From NCBI GenBank assembly GCA_052325345.1, contig JBKQVG010000233.1:1-30617 (forward strand): a stretch of DNA of 30,617 bases, read 5' to 3'. Positions 9,110-15,627 of the stretch are shown here, one piece after another. The notes beneath the pieces were generated by a model. That model made no database searches. It was not told the DNA's origin and saw only the letters and a list, made by a program, of their open reading frames with translations. A program made the translations under genes and the position numbers. This stretch comes from JBEKYD01 sp052325345. GTDB taxonomy: Bacteria > Acidobacteriota > Terriglobia > Bryobacterales > Bryobacteraceae. Every line of letters starts with the position of its first letter. Within the stretch, counting starts at the first letter, position 1.

Positions 9110-10144
9110 TTGAAGATCCTCAAGCTCCGTAAGGAAAGGCTAGATCTTTTCGCATCGGTCGTACAGCAATTCGGCGAGTTGCACGCGCCGGTCGAACAGG
9201 ACGGCAAGTATGTTTTCAAACGGCTGACCCGGTGGTCGGAAGCGCGCTTGGAATACGACCGTACGATCCTTCCACCCAAGAAGTATTTCCTTCCCCCGCG
9301 TGAAACTCTCTTTCGCTATCGCCCCGGGGAAGGCTTCGAACCGTGCACCGATGGGTTGGACCGGCGCATCATTCTCTTCGGCGCGCATGCTTGCGACGTT
9401 TACGCTCTCAACATCCTGGACCGGGTGTTCGCGGGAAAGTACAACGACCCGTACTATCAAGCGCGCCGGAAGAACACCGCCATCATCGGAATCGACTGTC
9501 GCCCCGACAAGCAGTGCTTCTGCCGCTCGATGCGGGCGGATTTTGTCGAAACTGGCTTCGACCTCTTCTTCTACGATACGGGCGACTATTACCAGGTGCT
9601 GGTGGGCACGGCGCGCGGGGACGACATGGTGCTGGCCACCGGCAGCGTCTTCGAATCCGTGGACGCCGGGGACATCGAGGACTACAAGCGGCGCTCCATG
9701 AATAAGCGCCGCGCCTTCCAGCTCGAAGTGGAAATCCGCGACCTTCCCGAGATCTTCGAGATGGAATACCAGAGCGAGATCTGGGAGGAGCTGGGTGCAA
9801 AGTGCCTCTCGTGCGGCAGTTGCAGCATGGTCTGCCCCACGTGCTATTGCTACGACGTGGCCGACGACGTGGAGCTGGGATCGCGCGCCGGCGGGCGGGC
9901 GCGCTCCTGGGACTCCTGCCTGTTCGCCAACCACGCACTGGTGGCCAGCGGCGAAAACTTCCGCGGGCCGCGCGCCAGCCGCATCAAGTTCCGCTTCTAC
10001 CACAAACAGCGTGGTTTTGTGGCAGAATACGGACGGCCGAGTTGCGTCGGTTGCGGACGTTGTATCGGCGCGTGTCCGGTGAATATAGACGTCGTCGAGG
10101 TGATTGACCGGCTACGGAGGGTTCAAGATGTTGTTAGCCGATGA
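9110..10144 (+). CDS. hydB: group 3b NiFe hydrogenase, beta subunit (4Fe-4S electron transfer)
   Basis: 344-residue iron-sulfur subunit that relays electrons between the hydrogenase core and the flavin subunit in cytosolic NAD(P)-linked (sulfhydrogenase-type) enzymes; related to anaerobic sulfite reductase subunit A. Two cluster motifs are clear near the C-terminus: CLSCGSCSMVCPTCYC from residue 232, and CVGCGRCIGACPVNID from residue 312. The family motif HACDVYALNILDRVF is in the middle, followed by extra cysteines (IGIDCRPDKQCFC). TTG at 9110 is chosen because of its perfect ribosome binding site; ATG 9056 would add 18 residues without support. First gene of a five-gene run in which every junction overlaps. 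Its gene order beta-gamma-delta-alpha matches Pyrococcus hydrogenase I. Confidence 0.92.
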   Translation: MKILKLRKERLDLFASVVQQFGELHAPVEQDGKYVFKRLTRWSEARLEYDRTILPPKKYFLPPRETLFRYRPGEGFEPCTDGLDRRIILFGAHACDVYALNILDRVFAGKYNDPYYQARRKNTAIIGIDCRPDKQCFCRSMRADFVETGFDLFFYDTGDYYQVLVGTARGDDMVLATGSVFESVDAGDIEDYKRRSMNKRRAFQLEVEIRDLPEIFEMEYQSEIWEELGAKCLSCGSCSMVCPTCYCYDVADDVELGSRAGGRARSWDSCLFANHALVASGENFRGPRASRIKFRFYHKQRGFVAEYGRPSCVGCGRCIGACPVNIDVVEVIDRLRRVQDVVSR

Positions 10145-11000
10145 AGTCTCGATCCATCGTCCGGTGTTGACCGATAACCCATACCAGCCGCACATGGCGC
10201 GGATCGCGCGCGTTTATAAGATGGTGGAGGGCAACTACCTCTTCACGTTGCGCTTCCTCGACGAGCGCCTGGCGCAGACGTTCCGGCACAGGCCAGGCCA
10301 GTTCATCATGTTGAGCGTTCCCGGCGCCGGCGAGATGCCCATCTCTATTTCCTCTTCTCCCTCGCGCCCGGAAGTTCTGGAACTATGCGTTCGGCGGGTT
10401 GGCCGCGTCACCAGCGCGCTTTACCGGCTGCACGCGAACGATTTGGTGGGAGTGCGCGGTCCTTATGGCAATGGCTACCCGATCGAGGAGATGGAGCACA
10501 ACGATCTGCTGCTGGCCGCCGGAGGCCTTGGAATGGCGCCCTTGCGTTCCCTGCTGTGGTACGCCCTCGATCGCCGGGACAAGTTCAAGAACATTACCTT
10601 GATGTATGGCGCCAAGCGGCCGGAGGACATGCTGTTCCGCGAGGAACTTCTGGCCCTGGTGGAACGCGACGACGTGAACTGCCTCCTCACGGTGGACACG
10701 GACCCTTCGGGAGCCTGGAAAAACCACGTTGGCCTGCTCCCCACCTTGTTCAGCCACGCTCCAATCGAGCCGCTTCGCACCTACGCGGCCGTGTGCGGGC
10801 CGCCGGTGGTCTATAAGTTTATTCTGCGAAAGTTGCTGGAACTCGGCTTTCCCAAAAATCGCATCCTCATGTCGCTCGAGCGGCGCATGAAGTGCGGGGT
10901 TGGCAAGTGCGGCCATTGCAGCATCGGATACAAGTACACGTGCCTGCAGGGCCCGATCTTCACCTATTGGGATGCAATCAACCTGCCGGAGATGATCTGA
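10128..11000 (+). CDS. hydG: group 3b NiFe hydrogenase, gamma subunit (FAD/NAD(P) oxidoreductase)
   Basis: 290-residue ferredoxin-NAD(P) reductase-like subunit that exchanges electrons with NAD(P)H. The FAD-binding barrel shows RPGQFIMLSVPG and PISISSSPS (about residues 55-80). The nucleotide-binding domain shows LAAGGLGMAPLRSLL (about 129-143) and YAAVCGPP. A C-terminal [2Fe-2S] motif has cysteines 256, 261, 264 and 272 (CGVGKCGHC then YTC). ATG at 10128 has GGAGG 7 bases upstream and overlaps hydB by 17 bp; an in-frame ATG at 10104 lacks a ribosome site and would extend the overlap. Its stop shares one base with the hydD start (TGATG). NADP rather than NAD preference is typical of the group but is not shown by sequence alone. 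Confidence 0.93.
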   Translation: MLLADEVSIHRPVLTDNPYQPHMARIARVYKMVEGNYLFTLRFLDERLAQTFRHRPGQFIMLSVPGAGEMPISISSSPSRPEVLELCVRRVGRVTSALYRLHANDLVGVRGPYGNGYPIEEMEHNDLLLAAGGLGMAPLRSLLWYALDRRDKFKNITLMYGAKRPEDMLFREELLALVERDDVNCLLTVDTDPSGAWKNHVGLLPTLFSHAPIEPLRTYAAVCGPPVVYKFILRKLLELGFPKNRILMSLERRMKCGVGKCGHCSIGYKYTCLQGPIFTYWDAINLPEMI

Positions 11001-11746
11001 TGAGCAAGCCTACTGTGGGGATCTTCGGACTCACGGGTTGTGCCGGAGACCAGCTCGTGATCTTAAACTGCGAGGACCGGCTGCTGGACCTCGTCTCGCT
11101 AATCGATGTTCGGGACTTCCCGATGGCGTCTTCCGAGAACGATGCCGTCTGTGCACTGGACGTCGCTCTGGTCGAGGGGGCGGTTCTGAGCAACCGGGAC
11201 GTCGAGCGGCTTCAGGAAATTCGCAAAAGGGCAAAGACTTTGGTAGCGCTCGGCACTTGCGCCGTGTGGGGTGGAGTGGCGGCGATGGACCGCGGCGCCG
11301 ATCGCCGGCAACTTCTCGAGGAGGTCTACGGCGAGACGGGACTGGCTTACGACTCCCTGCCGGCCCGCGCACTGCACGAGATCGTGAAGGTAGATCTCAA
11401 CGTTACCGGCTGCCCGATCGAAAAGGAGCACATTCTCGCGGCAATTGCCAATCTGCTGAACGGAAACGTTCCTGTCTATCCCGAGTATCCCGTTTGCACC
11501 GAGTGCCGCATGCGCGAGAACAACTGCCTCCTGATCGAGCGCGGCGAAATCTGCTGCGGGCCGATCACCGCGGCCGGATGTAAAGCGCGATGTCCGGAGC
11601 TGCGAGTTCCCTGCGTGGGTTGCCGCGGACCGGTGAGCGATGCCAATCCATCGTCTTTGCTGGCGGCCTTCGAGGAGAAGGGTCTTGACCGGAACGGCAT
11701 CGCCGCCCGGCTGCGGATGTTCGCGCCCGAAGGAGTTGTCCAATGA
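11000..11746 (+). CDS. hydD: group 3b NiFe hydrogenase, delta (small) subunit
   Basis: 248-residue small subunit carrying the iron-sulfur chain next to the NiFe site. The N-terminal flavodoxin-like domain begins GIFGLTGCAGDQLVILN. In Pyrococcus the proximal cluster motif here is CxxC, but this protein has C14 and D17, so the second Cys is Asp. The other proximal ligands appear in LVALGTCAVWGG and VTGCPIEKE. The C-terminal cysteine-rich region (YPVCTECRM, then CCGPITAAGCKARCP and CVGCRGP) would bind the two further clusters. The start overlaps hydG by one base; the end overlaps hydA by 4 bp (ATGA). Asp is a known alternative [4Fe-4S] ligand in some ferredoxins, so function may be retained; whether the change is lineage-wide cannot be told here. 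Confidence 0.93.
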   Translation: MSKPTVGIFGLTGCAGDQLVILNCEDRLLDLVSLIDVRDFPMASSENDAVCALDVALVEGAVLSNRDVERLQEIRKRAKTLVALGTCAVWGGVAAMDRGADRRQLLEEVYGETGLAYDSLPARALHEIVKVDLNVTGCPIEKEHILAAIANLLNGNVPVYPEYPVCTECRMRENNCLLIERGEICCGPITAAGCKARCPELRVPCVGCRGPVSDANPSSLLAAFEEKGLDRNGIAARLRMFAPEGVVQ

Positions 11747-13035
11747 GGACTATCGTCGTGGAGCATCTGGCGCGTGTCGAGGGCCACGGGGGTATCACCG
11801 TGGAGTTGGAAGGCGACACGGTCGGTAACGTGCGCTTCGACGTGTTCGAAGGCGCGCGATTGCTGGAGCCGCTGGTCCGCGGGAAGCGATACGACGAGGT
11901 GGCGCCGGCTCTTTCCCGCATTTGCGCTATCTGTTCGGTGGCGCATTCCCTGACCTCCCTGAAGGCCACTGAGAACGCGTTCGACGTCCGGGTCAGCCAA
12001 CAGACGGAGCTGCTGCGCGAACTGCTATACCTGGGCGAGAGCATCGAAAGTCACGCGCTGCACCTTTTTCTTCTGGCGTTACCGGACTACTAGAACTATC
12101 CGAGCGCGATCGCTCTGGCGGCGGACAAGCCGGACGCAGTGCTGCTCGGATTACGGCTCAAGAAGCTCGGCAATCTGATCCAGGAGACCATCGGCGGGCG
12201 GGCCATCCATCCTGTCAACGCCGTTCCGGGAGGGTTTGGCAGAGTGCCGGCCCCGGACCGGTTGATCGACTTGCGCAACGGCCTGATCGAGGGGATGAAG
12301 GACTCCGGCGCCGTCATCGACCTGATGGCGTCTCTCCCGGAAACGGACTTCTGCCTTTGCGATACGGTTTACGCCGCATTGCTTTCGCCAAGCCCGGTAA
12401 GCTACTACGCCGGCGACGAAGTGATGGTGGTCTCGGATGGCGACCGTTCCACCGTGCGCGCCGCCGACTACCGGCGGCTGACCAACGAAGCATCCGTGCC
12501 GCACTCGCACGCCAAGCACAGCAATTTCCGCGGGAAGCCGTTCATGGTTGGCTCGCTGGCGCGGCTCACCGTCAACCCGCAACGGCTCACCGGAAGGTTG
12601 GCGGTGGCGAGGGAGCGCCTCAAACTCGAGTTGCCGGCCGGCAACCCGATGGACAACAACAAGGCGCAAGCTCTGGAATTGATCGGCGATCTGGAGCGGG
12701 CATCGGAGATCGTCGAGCGACTGCTGCGCGATGGCATCGAAGACGAGCGGCCGGCGGGGGTACATCCTCGCGCCGGCACGGGCACCGCGATTACCGAAGC
12801 TCCGCGGGGGCTGCTGATCCACAGCTATTCCTATGACGCGGAGGGCAGAATCGCCTCTGCCGACGTGATCACGCCCACCGCCCTGAACGCGGCCAGCATG
12901 GAGCTGCATTTTCGCCGCGCCGTAGAGCAGTGCGCGGAACGCCGGGAAGCCGCCATTGCGAAGCGGCTCGAAATGATTGCGCGCGCCTACGATCCGTGCA
13001 TCTCCTGCTCCGTGCACCTGGTGCGCAGGCAATGA
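11743..13035 (+). pseudogene. hydA: group 3b NiFe hydrogenase, alpha (catalytic large) subunit, interrupted by in-frame TAG
   Basis: Catalytic subunit that holds the NiFe(CN)2CO site and splits or makes H2. The frame runs 430 codons from ATG 11743 to TGA 13035, but codon 117 (12091-12093) is TAG, just after FLLALPDY and before NYPSAIALAAD. No shift occurs: both halves are in one frame. All catalytic motifs survive: RVEGHGG (11-17), RICAICSVAH with C61, C64 and H68, and DPCISCSVH with C419, C422 and H425. The tail LVRRQ after H425 is the short extension removed by the maturation protease. A GTG at 12139 could restart translation but would lose the first Cys pair. Possibilities are a recent nonsense mutation, a sequencing or assembly error, or amber readthrough. 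The low decay elsewhere argues the lesion is very recent or not real. Confidence 0.85.
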
Positions 13036-13508
13036 AACCAGTCCTCGCGATCGGTCTCGGCAATCCGCTGATGGGCGACGATGGAGTTGGATGGGTCGTG
13101 GCGGAGCGGTTGGCCAACGACGCGAGACTGCCCGGGTGCGCGGAGGTAATGTGCGGCGGATCCGACCTGCTCCGGCACGCCGATCGGATGGAGGGGCGCA
13201 GCCGCGTAGTTGTCATTGACGCTATCGAAGACGATAAAGAGCCGGGAAGCGTCCTAATGTTCGAGGGGGGGCGCTTCGGACTTGTCGAGCGCCAGGAGCA
13301 CGCCCACCACCTCTCCGCCGTCCAGGCCATCGGGCTTCTTGAAACCATCGCGTCCGTCCGCTGCACGCTGCTTGGTATTTGCATTTCATCGGCCGCAATC
13401 GGGACGGGTCTGTCGCCGGTGCTCGAAGCCCGGATGCCGGCGATCCTGAATCGTGTTCTCCTGGAGTTGGAACGGCGTTCGGCTCGCGGACTGACCGCTG
13501 GCCGCTAA
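13032..13508 (+). CDS. NiFe hydrogenase maturation endopeptidase (HyaD/HycI family)
   Basis: 158-residue peptidase that removes the C-terminal tail of the hydrogenase large subunit after nickel insertion. The start MKPVLAIGLGNPLMGDDGVG holds the family motif GLGNPLMGDDG with the Ni-sensing acidic residue. A second conserved part is VVVIDAIEDDKEPGSV, and the conserved histidine lies in HAHHLSAVQAIGLLE. ATG 13032 overlaps the large-subunit stop by 4 bp, so translation is coupled to its substrate. If the upstream amber codon stops ribosomes, polarity could reduce its expression. The general hyp maturation genes are not in the window and must lie elsewhere. Confidence 0.93.
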   Translation: MKPVLAIGLGNPLMGDDGVGWVVAERLANDARLPGCAEVMCGGSDLLRHADRMEGRSRVVVIDAIEDDKEPGSVLMFEGGRFGLVERQEHAHHLSAVQAIGLLETIASVRCTLLGICISSAAIGTGLSPVLEARMPAILNRVLLELERRSARGLTAGR

Positions 13509-13524
13509 CAACCTCTTTACCCCC

Positions 13525-13553
13525 TTCAATTTCGGATAAGTTTGCCCTATAAT
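13525..13553 (+). promoter_or_regulatory. sigma70-type promoter for the signalling gene cluster
   Basis: TTCAAT (13525-13530), a 17-bp spacer, then a perfect TATAAT (13548-13553). It sits 65 bp before the ATG of the first response regulator and just after the hydrogenase protease stop, so the signalling genes can be transcribed independently of the hydrogenase operon. Confidence 0.6.
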
Positions 13554-13618
13554 CAGGCCGGGTGAGTTCCCGGCTAGGAAGTCCGGGAGTGGAGCCGCAT
13601 GGCGAGAAGGAGGTGTGC

Positions 13619-14032
13619 ATGTCCGCAAAAGTGCTCCTGATCGACGACGATGTTGACTTTCGGGCCTCGGTGAAATCTCTCCTCGAAAGTCATGGTTATA
13701 ACGTGCTTGAAGCTTCATCCGGCCAGGAAGGGCTGCGGATGGTCGCCGGGCACAAACCCGACGCGATCCTCCTCGATGTCATGATGGAAAGCACCGTGGA
13801 GGGGTATGGCGTTACCTACTCTCTCCGGTATCGGGATGAATATGCCGAGTTTCGCCATACCCCGATCTTCATGGTTTCTTCGATCGAGGAAAGCCCGGAC
13901 GAACGCTTTCCCATGTCGGCCGAAGTCGAGATGATCCGGCCCGACCAATACCTCACCAAACCGCTCGATATTCCAGAATTCCTCCGGCTTCTGGAAAAAG
14001 CGGTTGGGACGGCCAATAGCGCCGTGGTTTGA
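13619..14032 (+). CDS. stand-alone response regulator receiver protein
   Basis: 137-residue single receiver (CheY-like) domain with no output domain. Acidic pocket IDDD at residues 8-11, phospho-acceptor D53 in LLDVMM, and conserved K114 in LTKPLD. ATG 13619 is preceded by AAGGAGG with 5-base spacing; an in-frame extension upstream lacks this. It carries an extended loop between D53 and the K motif (residues 58-105, DEYAEFRH / SPDERFPMS) compared with CheY. It opens a four-gene signalling cluster after a clear promoter. It probably acts as a phosphorelay shuttle or protein-binding regulator; the partner is unknown. Its closest similarity inside the window is to the receiver at 15208-15609. 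Confidence 0.9.
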   Translation: MSAKVLLIDDDVDFRASVKSLLESHGYNVLEASSGQEGLRMVAGHKPDAILLDVMMESTVEGYGVTYSLRYRDEYAEFRHTPIFMVSSIEESPDERFPMSAEVEMIRPDQYLTKPLDIPEFLRLLEKAVGTANSAVV

Positions 14033-14057
14033 AGGTTCGCTGCGTCTTGGCGAGGGA

Positions 14058-15242
14058 ATGGAAGAGAAGACGATGAGCGGTGGCGTTGTGCCGCAAATGG
14101 TTGTGGTGATCGACGACGACTATGCGATGCGGCTCTCCTGCGCGAAAATTCTGACGAAAATGGGGTGCCGCGTCGAAACCTTTGAAGACGGCGCCCAGGG
14201 ACTCGACGGCGTCGCAACCGCAAAACCGGAAATGGTCATCGTAGATCTCAAAATGCCGGGCATCAGCGGCATGGAAGTCATTGCCCGCGTCCACGAGATC
14301 GACCCCGAAATCGTCATCGTGGTGATTACCGGATACGCGACGATCGACACGGCCGTGCAGGCCATCAAATGCGGGGCTTACGACTTCCTGCCCAAACCGT
14401 TTTTGCCCGATGAGCTGCGGGTGATCGTCAACCGCGGGCTGGAGCGCCGCCGGCTGGCGATGGAGTCCCAGCGATACGAGATTGAGCAAACCATGCTCAA
14501 GCGGCGCTTTGTCACATTCGTCTCCCACCAACTTCGCGCGCCGCTGGCCGCCGTCCATCAATATCTGGACGTGCTGAAGCACCTTGACCAGGACGCGGAC
14601 GCTCAGGCCCGGCGACAAGAGTGGCTCGACCGTTGCTTGATACGGATTGAAGAACTCCAGAATCTGATTGCCGACTGGCTGACACTGGCCCAAGTGGAGG
14701 GCGGAAGTCTCTTCAAGGAGAGGATCCCGGTCGATGTCATCCAGATTATTCGCAATATTCTGAAAACTTACCAGCCGGTGGCGGCGGCCGAGAACGTCTC
14801 GCTCGAAACCATTCTGCCGGACCACGGCGTGTTTCTGATGGGCGACCGGAACTGCCTGAGTGTCCTGTTGGACAACCTCATCACCAACGCCATCAAATAC
14901 AACAAGCCGGGTGGAAAGGTGACGGTTTCCGCAACTCAGTCGCGCGGGGAAGTTGTCATCGCCATCGCCGATACCGGCGTCGGGATTCCGGAAAAGTATC
15001 GTCCTTTCCTTTTTGGCGAGTTTTTCCGCGTCAAGGAGCAGGGGATGAAGAAGACGGCGGGAACCGGCCTGGGTTTGCATATTTCCAAGAGAATTGTTTC
15101 GGAAATGGGTGGAACCATCAGCGTCGATAGCCAAGTCGGCGCCGGCTCCACGTTTTGGGTGCGCTTCCCGGCTTGGCGCGAGCCGGAGGCGGTAGGGAAT
15201 CGAGACGATGCCAGACAAGAAGCGAATATTGATTGTCGATGA
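14058..15242 (+). CDS. receiver-histidine kinase hybrid (REC-HisKA-HATPase)
   Basis: 394-residue soluble protein without membrane segments. The N-terminal receiver has VIDDD, phospho-acceptor D63 (VDLKMPG) and K113 (PKPF). A helical linker leads to the HisKA domain with H157 in FVSHQLRAPLAA. The ATPase domain has the N box LLDNLITNAIKYNKPGG, G1 ADTGVGIP, and G2 GTGLGLHISK. An N-terminal receiver on a kinase suggests its activity is controlled by phosphorylation from another kinase, probably the membrane sensor encoded at 15628. The start is uncertain: ATG 14058 or ATG 14073 (MSGGVVPQ), neither with a strong ribosome site. The 3' end overlaps the next receiver gene by 35 bp. Confidence 0.9.
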   Translation: MEEKTMSGGVVPQMVVVIDDDYAMRLSCAKILTKMGCRVETFEDGAQGLDGVATAKPEMVIVDLKMPGISGMEVIARVHEIDPEIVIVVITGYATIDTAVQAIKCGAYDFLPKPFLPDELRVIVNRGLERRRLAMESQRYEIEQTMLKRRFVTFVSHQLRAPLAAVHQYLDVLKHLDQDADAQARRQEWLDRCLIRIEELQNLIADWLTLAQVEGGSLFKERIPVDVIQIIRNILKTYQPVAAAENVSLETILPDHGVFLMGDRNCLSVLLDNLITNAIKYNKPGGKVTVSATQSRGEVVIAIADTGVGIPEKYRPFLFGEFFRVKEQGMKKTAGTGLGLHISKRIVSEMGGTISVDSQVGAGSTFWVRFPAWREPEAVGNRDDARQEANIDCR

Positions 15243-15609
15243 CGACCAGGACTTTGTTGAAGCCGTGGCCTGTTTCCTCGAAGCGAATGGCTTCACCGTC
15301 TTCCGGGCGCACAATGGCGCCGAAGGCATCAGGATTTCCAAGATGGAGCGTCCGGACCTCATCCTCATGGACATCATGATGAACGAGAGAACCGAAGGCT
15401 TCTTCACGATTCACGAGATCCGCCGCGACCCGGCCTTGAAGAGCGTGCCGATTTTCGTTCTCAGCTCGTTTTGCACGCGGCTTCCCGACTTCGAAATCCC
15501 CTCAAGCGGCGGCTGGTTGACTCACGACATGTTCTTCGCCAAGCCGGTGGACACGGTTCAGTTGTTGGAGAGGATACGCCAGCGGGTTGGCGAGGTGGCT
15601 CCGGCTTAG
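15208..15609 (+). CDS. stand-alone response regulator receiver protein
   Basis: 133-residue single receiver domain. Acidic pocket VDDDQD at 10-15, phospho-acceptor D55 in LMDIMM, and K112 in FAKPVD. It resembles the receiver at 13619-14032 in having DxMM followed by a TEG motif and a loop insert (RLPDFEIPSSGGW) before the lysine. ATG 15208 lies inside the preceding kinase gene, 35 bp before its stop, in another frame; the strong domain match starting at this Met supports the overlap. It is followed after 18 bp by the membrane kinase. Likely phosphorylated by one or both neighbouring kinases; no output domain. Confidence 0.9.
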   Translation: MPDKKRILIVDDDQDFVEAVACFLEANGFTVFRAHNGAEGIRISKMERPDLILMDIMMNERTEGFFTIHEIRRDPALKSVPIFVLSSFCTRLPDFEIPSSGGWLTHDMFFAKPVDTVQLLERIRQRVGEVAPA

Positions 15610-15627
15610 AGGCGACAAACGGATGCT

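Noticed and set aside
13953..15407. 484-codon minus-strand open frame
   Set aside because: Antisense to the receiver-kinase and second receiver, whose domains are unambiguous.
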